From: a virus
IMG/VR virus record: IMGVR_UViG_3300020171_000105
Location: 1-28,284 of that record
Direction: 5' to 3' (one strand)
Length of the DNA: 28,284 nt
Shown: piece by piece, positions 1 through 6,041 of the stretch
Layout: each line of letters starts with the position of its first letter
Position numbering within the stretch: position 1 is the first letter of the stretch
Translations under genes and position numbers: made by a program
The notes under the pieces: generated by a model
Seen by the model: only the letters and a program-made list of their open reading frames with translations
What the model was told of the DNA's origin: nothing
Database searches by the model: none

Positions 1-334
1 ACTTGGTACACTCATCCCAGGTCCCGGTAAACATTACAGAATTATAAAGCAGGTTAATTACATTAAACATATATTCCTCCTTTGGGTTTGGGCCGGCCAA
101 AAGCCCATTTGCAAAAGCCAGCATGTCCGTAGAAATTGACCTGACTTCCGAAGGGATTGCGACAACGGTTGATATTTTGTTTCCACAAGTGCAGGTGAGG
201 TCTATTTGCCGATATGTTTCAGTTTGGATTGCTGGTGTCTTTGGTGTTGTTTCCTGATTGGTCATGAAATATGAGATGCAGACGATTATGGCTGAAAAGA
301 CTGCGATGATTATGATGTCTCTGTGTTTTTTCAT
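1..334 (-). CDS. Membrane-anchored protein of unknown function, C-terminus cut by window edge
   Basis: The minus-strand frame is open from ATG at 334-332 to the left edge, so at least 111 residues are encoded and the C-terminus is missing. The N-terminus is a short basic segment (MKKHRD) followed by a hydrophobic stretch at about residues 7-24, which looks like a single membrane anchor or uncleaved signal. A short Cys-rich patch (TCTCG) follows near residue 50. A GGAGG ribosome binding site (346-350) lies inside the end of the upstream gene, so the two minus-strand genes form one transcription unit. I do not recognise the family. The position next to phage late genes and the membrane anchor would fit a lysis-associated or superinfection-exclusion protein, but this is only inference. 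Confidence 0.6.
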   Translation of the reverse strand, partial: MKKHRDIIIIAVFSAIIVCISYFMTNQETTPKTPAIQTETYRQIDLTCTCGNKISTVVAIPSEVRSISTDMLAFANGLLAGPNPKEEYMFNVINLLYNSVMFTGTWDECTK

Positions 335-340
335 AGTTTT

Positions 341-526
341 TTATTCCTCCTTTTCCTTCCTGTGCCTGTTCATAACATCAACAATATAGTTCCCAAGATT
401 CGGGGATTTGCCGTGACTGCCCGTGGCCTTGTGCCGGAGCTTATCTTCTGTAACCTGGTGTTCGATCCATGCGCGGAGATCGTCAGGGAAGCTCAGAATA
501 TAAAGCGGTGAGAATAGTTTAGACAT
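341..526 (-). CDS. Small ribbon-helix-helix (ParD/CopG-like) protein
   Basis: The product has 61 residues. The core looks like ParD/CopG antitoxin-type repressors: a short strand (YILSF), then PDDLRAWIEHQV as helix A, a basic/Gly turn, and GNYIVDVMNRHRKE as helix B. I chose the ATG at 526-524 because a GGAGG sits about 10 bases upstream on the minus strand. An in-frame ATG near 610 would give 89 residues but lies within the predicted -35 box. No toxin partner (RelE/ParE type) is visible on either side, so it is more likely a transcriptional regulator than half of a toxin-antitoxin pair. The 16-bp palindrome over its own promoter would suit autoregulation, which is common in this family. The DNA-binding role is inferred from sequence resemblance only. 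Confidence 0.6.
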   Translation of the reverse strand: MSKLFSPLYILSFPDDLRAWIEHQVTEDKLRHKATGSHGKSPNLGNYIVDVMNRHRKEKEE

Positions 527-581
527 TTTCAGTTGCCCTCCATATCTTGTATCTCCAAAAAGTTTAATGCTGCATGATGTG

Positions 582-597
582 TTAATATTAATATTAA
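582..597. promoter_or_regulatory. 16-bp palindrome overlapping the -10 box (candidate operator)
   Basis: TTAATATTAATATTAA is fully self-complementary. It covers the -10 box and part of the spacer of the minus-strand promoter. A dimeric repressor bound here would block RNA polymerase, and the ribbon-helix-helix protein encoded just downstream is the obvious candidate. It is very AT-rich, so a chance palindrome cannot be excluded. Confidence 0.4.
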
Positions 598-610
598 AAT
601 ATAATGTCAA
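582..610 (-). promoter_or_regulatory. Sigma70-type promoter for the minus-strand genes
   Basis: Read on the minus strand, TTGACA (610-605) is followed after exactly 17 bases by TATTAA (587-582). This is a perfect -35 box, ideal spacing and a -10 with four of six consensus bases. The start of transcription would be near 575, giving a leader of about 50 bases before the ribbon-helix-helix gene. Confidence 0.7.
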
Positions 611-648
611 GTGAAATATTTATTATTTTTAGTTTTGAATGAATTTTC

Positions 649-676
649 TTGCAATCTTTATTTATACGGATATTTT
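649..676 (+). promoter_or_regulatory. Weak candidate promoter toward terS
   Basis: TTGCAA (649-654), 16 bases, then TATTTT (671-676) is the best sigma70-like pair I see upstream of terS. A lone TATAAT occurs at 726-731 without a matching -35 box. Late promoters of phages often need a phage activator, so the true late promoter may not resemble sigma70 consensus. The rest of the 527-784 gap holds no gene. Confidence 0.3.
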
Positions 677-682
677 ATATCC
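668..682. promoter_or_regulatory. Inverted repeat GGATAT-TTT-ATATCC
   Basis: Perfect 6-bp arms with a 3-base centre overlap the weak plus-strand -10 box. A second short inverted repeat, GAATgtATTC, lies at 691-700. Either could be an operator in this divergent control region. The palindrome is read directly from the sequence and the role is inferred. Confidence 0.3.
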
Positions 683-784
683 AGTGTGTAGAATGTATTC
701 ATTCAGGCGGATATATAGTATGCGATATAATTAATTTACAGAACAAAGGATTGTTTATGTGAGCAATATCAACGAGGAAGCCTG

Positions 785-1513
785 ATGATTTCAGACGAGC
801 AATTAAAGGCTAAATTAAAGAAACGGTATGACAAGCGGTATGATCGGCCGCCTCCGAAACGGCCGCCCGGTCGTCCTCGCGGTGATTCTATTGCGCGTAA
901 GACAAAGCATGGAATAGTGCAGGAAAACGGCCTTGTTTTTGTTGCTAAATATCCCGAGCCCGCTTCTGCTAATCCGGAAGGCAAAGGCCTCGGCGGATCT
1001 ACCCCAAAACATTTCGGTGCAAAGAAAAAACGCGGGGACATGCTTATCGCTTATCTGGGTAATACCGTAAATCCATGGCCGGAATCCAGAGCAGAATATT
1101 GTGGAATCGCAGGCCTTAAATGCAAATCCAGTTATATCTATAAATTGTTTACGGCTGCCGAACTGGACGATATCGAATCTAAGGCGCTCGATAATCGCCG
1201 GAAATGCTATTCTCCAAGATTATCAAAAGTTGACGATGCCCTATTTAAAACAGCAACCACAGACGGCAAAGCTCCCGAAGTCAAACTCGTTTATGAGAGA
1301 TTCGAAGGATGGAGCCCGAAGACCCCGCCGCCGGTTTCAGTGTCACCCGTTATCGTATTTCCAATAGCACCGCTACAGAACATTGAAGATTGGCAGCGGT
1401 TTATCACTAATAATAATCTCAAAGAAAATACATTGCTTACGCAAGACGCCGGGGTTTCTAACAACACAGAAAGCGCAAAGGAAGCCGTAATTGATATCCC
1501 CGCTGGCCAATGA
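785..1513 (+). CDS. terS: Terminase small subunit (TerS)
   Basis: The 242-residue protein directly precedes the large terminase. Small subunits recognise packaging sites and load DNA onto TerL. The central part (about residues 100-172) has a helix-turn-helix-like segment around SRAEYCGIAGLKCKSSYIY, followed by a helical stretch ending KAPEVKLVYERFEGW. That resembles the end of many TerS proteins, where a helix bearing a KLxxE/xxFxGW pattern is common. The N-terminus is very basic and Pro-rich with an AT-hook-like core (RPPGRPRGD, near residue 29), which may add minor-groove DNA binding. The C-terminal 60 residues are low in recognisable features. GAGG lies upstream of the ATG. TerS assignment rests mostly on position and this weak similarity. 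Confidence 0.7.
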   Translation: MISDEQLKAKLKKRYDKRYDRPPPKRPPGRPRGDSIARKTKHGIVQENGLVFVAKYPEPASANPEGKGLGGSTPKHFGAKKKRGDMLIAYLGNTVNPWPESRAEYCGIAGLKCKSSYIYKLFTAAELDDIESKALDNRRKCYSPRLSKVDDALFKTATTDGKAPEVKLVYERFEGWSPKTPPPVSVSPVIVFPIAPLQNIEDWQRFITNNNLKENTLLTQDAGVSNNTESAKEAVIDIPAGQ

Positions 1514-1582
1514 CGCAGGATGGATTCTTTTTATTTACGATATCGGTAAGTCGATAGTCGATTTAATTGCGAGGTTATTCAG

Positions 1583-4036
1583 TTGACGACACCAGGGCAA
1601 GCAGCACCGCAGAATGTAGTCTGGTTTCCGCAGGCAGGACCGCAGACGGAAGCCTGTCTATGCCCTGTTGATGTCATTAAGTTTGGTGGTAGCCGTGGAA
1701 GTGGCAAGTCGGATGTATTGCTTGGAAGACAGTTTTTCGGAGCCATAACTTACGGTCATTTATGGAATGGATTAATAATCAGACGCAAATATAAAGACCT
1801 GAAAGAATTAAGGCGGCGCATAGCAGGACTTATCAGAAACGGACTCCCGGCCGAACTTGTTGGCGGTGAACAGCAGACGAATGTTTTAAGATTCAAAAAC
1901 GGCGGTCTCGTAACAATCACGGCTATGCAATATCAAGAAGCCCTGAATGACTGGATAGGCCACCAGTTTGTTGAAATCTCAATCGACGAGGCCCCACAAT
2001 TACCATTTTTTACAACCGCTATTGATAAACTAAGAGGCTCCTTGCGTTCTGCCGGTGGAGTCAGAGGACATATTTTCTGCACCGGAAACCCAGGCGGTCC
2101 GGGACATGGACAGGTCAAGAACTTCTTCAGGCTCGGATCGGGCGGCAATCCGCCTAAAGTTCCCTTCTTTGTAGAAACGGAACATAACGGAATTATACAT
2201 CGTGAATCAAGGGTTTACATCCCGTCTTTTCTTACCGATAACAAAATCTTGTGTGACGCAGATCCGCAGTATGTCTCTCGCCTCGCAGCCATTTCAGATC
2301 CCGTATTAAGGAAAGCATGGCTTGATGGCGATTGGGATGTGTTTATCGGTCAGGCTTTCGAAGTTACCAGCAAGCACATCATACCAAATCAACCGGTTCC
2401 GGAATTCGCACCAATATATATGACTTACGACTGGGGTTTCGGGAAACCTTTTTCGATAGGTTGGTGGTGGTCTGACAGAGAGAACAGGCTTTACAGATTT
2501 GCTGAATGGTACGGATATAGCGGGAAAGAGGATGACGGCTTGAGGATGGTTGATTCTGCCATCGCTGATGGGATTATCGCAAAAGAACATGAATTGGGAA
2601 TTGAGAGCAGGGTTCAAATCAGGCTTTGCGATCCGACTTCATTCAACAAAAGAGCCGATACTTACGGCGGAGGGCAGGGGCCTTCAACCGCAGATATATT
2701 TGCGGAAAAGGGAATCCCCTTAACCCCTGGGGACCCAAACCGAAAACTCAAGATCAGGGCGGTCAGGGAAAGACTTGCAATACCGAGAGACGGAAGCCCG
2801 CCGATGATGATGGTTTATGAGAACTGTTCTCACTTTATAAGAACGATTCCTCAGCTTGCGATTGATGAAGAGAATCCGGAGGAAATCGATGATGGCCAAG
2901 AGGACCATTGCCTGCACGGAGGAACATTAATTGAGACAGAACAAGGGTCTATCCCTATAAAAGAATTGGTTAATAAAAAAGGGAAGATACTGACAGCCGG
3001 TGGATATTGGACTGATTTTTCTGATTGTAGATTAACAAGAAAAGATGCAGATGTTGTGAAAGTGGAATTTGAAAATGGGAAAGTGGTAACTTGCACTGAT
3101 GACCATAAATTCTTTACTAAAACAAATGGATATATAAGAGCAAGGGACTTGACAAATGAAACATGCCATATTAGTATAAGCCTCAACCAACATTTAAAGG
3201 AGGCTACTATATGGAAGTCAAGATTATTAACGAAACAACGCAAGAGTTTGATGGTAAAAGATATTGGTTATGCGGTTTCTATTTTCAAAGAAAAGGTGTT
3301 AGATTGCATCGAGTTGTTTGGGAATTTTTCAATGGTAAAATTCCTAAAGGAGCTCATTCCCACCATAAAGACGGAAACCGTTCAAACAATCAACCAGATA
3401 ATATTATGCTTAAATCTGCAAGTGAACACATGTCTTTGCATGGTAAAAAGAACGATCACACAGCATGGATTGAGTCTATGCATTCCGGGGCTGTTGCATG
3501 GCATGGAAGCGAACAGGGCATTGAATGGCATAAGCAGCAATATCAAAAACACTGTAAAAACAAAATGCATGTTAAGGAAAGTAAGCTCTGCGAATATTGT
3601 GGTGAACCATACGAAGGGTTATCATTCAGCAAATATTGTTCAAGAAAATGTCAGCAACGAAAATGGCAAAATAAAAACCGCAAATCCGGAACATGTTCTA
3701 TGTGCGGAAACGGCTTTATCGGATTCGGGAAAACTTGTTCAAGTTCTTGTGCAGCAAGAAAAACGTGGGCAACTCGTAAAGGCAAGGAGCGTTAAACCAG
3801 CCGGGAAAGCCGATGTTTATTGTTTGAATGCCGCTGATACACATGCGTTTTGTGTTGAAGGCGGCATTCTTGTTCATAACTGTTACGATGAATCCGCGCT
3901 TATAGCCATGTTTTTTACGGTGCCGATGCTCGATATAAAGCCAAAGAAAACACAGGCGGAAATTGATTGGGAAATTATTACTGGCGTTAGAAGCAGCGGG
4001 ACACAAAGTTCGGCGGCTTTTATAGCAAGCGACTGA
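1583..4036 (+). CDS. terL: Terminase large subunit (TerL) interrupted by an intein
   Basis: The 817-residue precursor should splice to 493 residues (1-442 plus 767-817), a normal TerL length. It is the packaging ATPase and headful or site-cutting nuclease. Seen: Walker A GGSRGSGKS (35-43), Walker B ending SIDEA (D135, E136), and coupling motif CTGNPGG (166-172). The RNase H-like nuclease motifs are TYDWGFG (D283), RLCDP (D350) and DH/CYDE, with D441 just before the intein. The start is TTG at 1583. It is the only plausible start after the in-frame stop at 1547 and has GAGG about 9 bases upstream. The intein parts the third catalytic Asp-His from the following CYDE, so unspliced protein should lack nuclease activity. 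Flanking terL sequence is more GC-rich (35 of 60 in 2041-2100) than the intein. Confidence 0.96.
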   Translation: MTTPGQAAPQNVVWFPQAGPQTEACLCPVDVIKFGGSRGSGKSDVLLGRQFFGAITYGHLWNGLIIRRKYKDLKELRRRIAGLIRNGLPAELVGGEQQTNVLRFKNGGLVTITAMQYQEALNDWIGHQFVEISIDEAPQLPFFTTAIDKLRGSLRSAGGVRGHIFCTGNPGGPGHGQVKNFFRLGSGGNPPKVPFFVETEHNGIIHRESRVYIPSFLTDNKILCDADPQYVSRLAAISDPVLRKAWLDGDWDVFIGQAFEVTSKHIIPNQPVPEFAPIYMTYDWGFGKPFSIGWWWSDRENRLYRFAEWYGYSGKEDDGLRMVDSAIADGIIAKEHELGIESRVQIRLCDPTSFNKRADTYGGGQGPSTADIFAEKGIPLTPGDPNRKLKIRAVRERLAIPRDGSPPMMMVYENCSHFIRTIPQLAIDEENPEEIDDGQEDHCLHGGTLIETEQGSIPIKELVNKKGKILTAGGYWTDFSDCRLTRKDADVVKVEFENGKVVTCTDDHKFFTKTNGYIRARDLTNETCHISISLNQHLKEATIWKSRLLTKQRKSLMVKDIGYAVSIFKEKVLDCIELFGNFSMVKFLKELIPTIKTETVQTINQIILCLNLQVNTCLCMVKRTITQHGLSLCIPGLLHGMEANRALNGISSNIKNTVKTKCMLRKVSSANIVVNHTKGYHSANIVQENVSNENGKIKTANPEHVLCAETALSDSGKLVQVLVQQEKRGQLVKARSVKPAGKADVYCLNAADTHAFCVEGGILVHNCYDESALIAMFFTVPMLDIKPKKTQAEIDWEIITGVRSSGTQSSAAFIASD
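3193..3199 (+). promoter_or_regulatory. Candidate -1 slippery heptamer T-TTA-AAG
   Basis: In the TerL/intein frame the codons are TTA (3194-3196) and AAG (3197-3199), preceded by T3193. This matches the X-XXY-YYZ pattern. A -1 slip gives TTT AAA and enters the HNH frame, which is open from 3175. The result would be a TerL-intein N-half fused to the endonuclease. I see no clear downstream pseudoknot, and seven-base matches can occur by chance. Confidence 0.25.
3196..3203 (+). promoter_or_regulatory. Internal ribosome binding site AAAGGAGG for the nested HNH gene
   Basis: AAAGGAGG ends 7 bases before the ATG at 3211, an optimal strength and spacing. It lies inside the intein coding sequence, where it reads as Lys-Glu-Ala. 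Its presence is the main evidence that the HNH frame is translated independently rather than being a frameshifted piece of the intein. Confidence 0.85.
3211..3795 (+). CDS. HNH homing endonuclease nested out of frame inside the TerL intein
   Basis: The 194-residue protein lies wholly inside the intein but one frame back from it. Residues 31-77 form an HNH_3-type domain: RLHRVVWEFFNGKIP leads into HSHHKDGN (H51, H52), the NN pair (59-60), N64, then SEHMSLH. The segment AVAWHGSEQGIEWHK is typical of free-standing phage HNH endonucleases. Two C-terminal zinc-binding units follow: C127/C130/C143/C147 and C162/C165/C176/C180. The start is set by AAAGGAGG 7 bases upstream; the frame has a stop at 3172. 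The gene begins just after splicing block B and ends with TAA at 3793 where the C-terminal splicing part starts. Its likely role is cutting intein-less terL alleles to spread the intein by recombination. The target site is unknown. Confidence 0.9.
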   Translation: MEVKIINETTQEFDGKRYWLCGFYFQRKGVRLHRVVWEFFNGKIPKGAHSHHKDGNRSNNQPDNIMLKSASEHMSLHGKKNDHTAWIESMHSGAVAWHGSEQGIEWHKQQYQKHCKNKMHVKESKLCEYCGEPYEGLSFSKYCSRKCQQRKWQNKNRKSGTCSMCGNGFIGFGKTCSSSCAARKTWATRKGKER

Positions 4037-4064
4037 TGATTAAACAAAAAAAGGAGAAGGCGAG

Positions 4065-4730
4065 ATGAAAAGATTATGGGCTGTATTAACTGCATTTTTA
4101 ATGATTATGTTTTTGATTGCCCCTGTTTATGCGGGCAATAACAGGGCCGTAACGGTCGGCGGAGACCAGGCAACCTTTCCTATCATGGAATATGGAGACA
4201 CATCCGCAAGTGGTGATAATGAGTTACCGACCGTAACAAGGGCCTTGCAGCAACCGAAATTTATTGATTTGGGGTTGAACGATGCCTTCATAGTCGGTAC
4301 TGGAATTATGAGTAATGACGGAACGACAGCTCCGGGCGTAGCGATAACTGATTCAATACCCAAAATTATCTATGCAAGTTCAGCGGAAACCGCGAAACTG
4401 GCTTGGAATCTTAAGCTCCCGAATTATAATGGCGGTCTCGTTGTAAAAATGTTGGTGTCAGGAAGCTCCCCGGATTATACCAGTCAGCGAATAGATTGGG
4501 ATCTGATTTTTAACTCGCCCGGAACGGTATTTGCGACCGAGATAGCGCAGACAGCGGCACAGCCAACCGAAACAGCACTTTCAACAAAGAACGGGCTTAT
4601 AACTCTCACGCCAAATGCAGCTGCACTTGCTGCCGCTTCTAAAGACACCTTGATTACATTGCAGATTTGGAACGATGGTTCAAGCGATTATACGATGGAA
4701 ATCGGTAAGGTGTGGGCTGAGTATTATTAA
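4065..4730 (+). CDS. Exported protein of unknown function with signal peptide
   Basis: The 221-residue product starts with a classic Sec signal: MKR, a hydrophobic core at residues 4-19, and a cleavage-like site VYA|GN after residue 23. The mature part is rich in Thr, Ala, Ser and short beta-like strands, with no Cys, and looks like a beta-sandwich domain. I do not recognise the family. The ribosome binding site AAAAAGGAG is strong, and the gene follows terL after a 28-base gap. An exported protein inside a head-assembly operon is unusual. Possible roles include altering the host envelope during infection, or a virion surface protein whose N-terminus only resembles a signal. A second exported protein (26407-26907) also starts MKR and shares an SPDYT motif, but overall similarity is not evident by eye. 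Confidence 0.75.
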   Translation: MKRLWAVLTAFLMIMFLIAPVYAGNNRAVTVGGDQATFPIMEYGDTSASGDNELPTVTRALQQPKFIDLGLNDAFIVGTGIMSNDGTTAPGVAITDSIPKIIYASSAETAKLAWNLKLPNYNGGLVVKMLVSGSSPDYTSQRIDWDLIFNSPGTVFATEIAQTAAQPTETALSTKNGLITLTPNAAALAAASKDTLITLQIWNDGSSDYTMEIGKVWAEYY

Positions 4731-4747
4731 TAATAATAGGTAGTTGA

Positions 4748-5773
4748 ATGAATAAAACCTTGTCAATAATCATCGGCCTGATCCTCATAGTGGCCTGCAT
4801 ATATAGGGTGCCAAACTCTATTATGCGGGCCTCTATGGAACTTTCTGCCGTTGTCGGGATCTCGTTGATATTGGCTATCTGGCTTGTCGACAGGGTAAAT
4901 ATCTGGCTCGGAGTGTTTGTTCTTCTGGCCGTATTCTCCCATGTTTATCCGGTTTATAACGCCGCTGGATACAAGACTTTGCACAATATCCTGATCGCTT
5001 CAGGTTTGCTTCTCTTTATGAGCTATAGGCCTGAATATTTTGAGCATGTCTTCGATGTTCTGCTGATTGTTGCAGTGGTGAATTTAATCGTTATCGGCTT
5101 CGACTTACTGAATATCCATGTTCCATACCGAATGTTCTGGGGTGCTGACTGCGAAGGCGTAACGGCAAACAGGAATGAATCTGCGGCGCTTTTTGCTTTC
5201 GCATTGCCGGCCGCTTTCCGGAAAGGCAGGGGCTGGGTTATCCCCCTGATCGTAATCGGGTTGATACTTACCCGAACTTCCGGCGCCGCAATAGCAATTA
5301 TGGCAGGCATTATAATTTATTGGAAACTCAAGGGATATCGTTTTTTGTTCTGGTTTATATTGGCCAGTGCGCTCGGATTCCTTCTGTATATTCTGTTTGT
5401 TGACACCGCCTCGGTTGAATCCCGATGGGTCATGTGGGGCGGCGTTATGGAAGCGATAAAGCAAAAACCTCTGCTCGGATGGGGTCTTGGTCAATATCCG
5501 AATGTTTATAACCATAGTCCGCATAACGAGTTCTTGAGAATGGTTTTTGAAATGGGTTTCGTTTCGGTTCTGATTCTGGCCGGATATGTTGCAACCAGCA
5601 TATTGAAACTTTGGGGAGAGGAAATATCAGACAATAAAATACTTTGCATAACAGCTCTCGTTATAATTGCTGTAAATTCATTTATAAGTTTTCAGCTTCA
5701 TATCGGAGTTACGGCTTTAATGTCACTGTTATGGCTTGGAAAATTTGAGGGGGGTGTTCGTGATAACAGTTGA
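4748..5773 (+). CDS. O-antigen ligase/polymerase-like membrane protein (Wzy_C type)
   Basis: This 341-residue integral membrane protein has roughly nine to eleven hydrophobic segments. Its second half carries the Wzy_C signature. R226 and W230 (SRWVMWGGVMEAI) precede PLLGWGLGQY (241-250), then HSPHNEFLRMVFEMG (256-270), as in WaaL O-antigen ligases and Wzy polymerases, where a large periplasmic loop holds catalytic Arg and His. GVTANRNESAALFAFALP (137-154) is the family's upstream conserved loop. The likely substrate is an undecaprenyl-linked surface polysaccharide in the inner membrane. Known seroconverting phages such as Pseudomonas phage D3 carry an O-antigen polymerase, so changing the host surface to block superinfection is plausible here. 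Its place between terL and portal suggests late expression. The ribosome binding site is weak (TAGGTAG). Confidence 0.8.
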   Translation: MNKTLSIIIGLILIVACIYRVPNSIMRASMELSAVVGISLILAIWLVDRVNIWLGVFVLLAVFSHVYPVYNAAGYKTLHNILIASGLLLFMSYRPEYFEHVFDVLLIVAVVNLIVIGFDLLNIHVPYRMFWGADCEGVTANRNESAALFAFALPAAFRKGRGWVIPLIVIGLILTRTSGAAIAIMAGIIIYWKLKGYRFLFWFILASALGFLLYILFVDTASVESRWVMWGGVMEAIKQKPLLGWGLGQYPNVYNHSPHNEFLRMVFEMGFVSVLILAGYVATSILKLWGEEISDNKILCITALVIIAVNSFISFQLHIGVTALMSLLWLGKFEGGVRDNS

Positions 5774-6041
5774 GGGGATAAGTTTAGGATATCTATTGTT
5801 TTTATTCATGCTGCAAGGCGTCTTGATTATTGTTGCTGTAATGGCCGGAGCTTATGCGGTCTTCAGAACAAAGAGAGATGCTTATGATCCGTTCATGCAG
5901 ATCAGGGAACCGAAGGGATCTGCTTTCAACATCGGAGAAGAGGGCAATATTATTGAGAAAGAAAAAGAGCCCGAACTCCCCGGGGTTATAAAAAGAATGA
6001 ATGAAAGATTCTTGCATCAGACGGAAGCAGGTGCCGCATGA
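5760..6041 (+). CDS. Small single-pass membrane protein
   Basis: The product has 93 residues. I place the start at GTG 5760, which has GAGGGGGG 5 bases upstream. An earlier in-frame ATG at 5736 would lie deep inside the preceding gene without a ribosome binding site. The gene overlaps the O-antigen ligase-like gene by 14 bases, suggesting translational coupling. One hydrophobic segment spans about residues 6-34, followed by a charged cytoplasmic-type tail (KRDAYDPF, then an EKEKEPELPG stretch). I do not recognise a family. Its coupling to the membrane polysaccharide protein suggests a partner role, but it could equally be an unrelated virion or membrane protein. Confidence 0.65.
   Translation: MITVEGISLGYLLFLFMLQGVLIIVAVMAGAYAVFRTKRDAYDPFMQIREPKGSAFNIGEEGNIIEKEKEPELPGVIKRMNERFLHQTEAGAA

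Larger units (their letters stand above)
2909..3880 (+). other. Intein (Hint domain) within TerL, split by an out-of-frame HNH gene
   Basis: The intein covers precursor residues 443-766 (324 residues). Block A begins at Cys443 (CLHGGTLIETEQGSIPI). Block B is VVTCTDDHKFFT, with the usual Thr and His508 of the TxxH motif. After a long spacer, block F reads ADVYCLNAADTHAF and block G ends GGILVHN, with penultimate His765, Asn766 and Cys767 as the +1 nucleophile. This is a complete class 1 Cys/Asn splicing set. Residues from about 541 to about 750 show no known endonuclease in this frame. The span coincides almost exactly with the overlapping HNH gene. The region is AT-rich (20 of 60 G+C in 3061-3120; 19 of 60 in 3241-3300), which fits recent acquisition. 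Splicing activity is inferred from motif completeness. Confidence 0.94.

Noticed and set aside
323-511. Plus-strand frame of 62 codons opposite the left-end minus genes
   Set aside because: The opposite strand has good ribosome binding sites, a promoter and a ribbon-helix-helix pattern. This frame has none.
341-526. Toxin-antitoxin pair at the left end
   Set aside because: The ParD-like protein has no neighbouring ParE/RelE-like gene. The adjacent product is membrane-anchored and too different.
1101-1367. Plus-strand alternative frame of 88 codons inside terS
   Set aside because: No ribosome binding site was seen and the protein has no known pattern. Unlike the nested HNH gene, it has no family resemblance.
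2851-3243. Antisense open frame of 130 codons across the TerL/intein junction
   Set aside because: It lies opposite well-supported intein motifs, has no ribosome binding site and no recognisable protein features.
2909-3880. Group I or group II intron instead of an intein
   Set aside because: The terL frame stays open through the whole insertion and shows protein-splicing motifs at both ends, so a protein-level element explains it fully.
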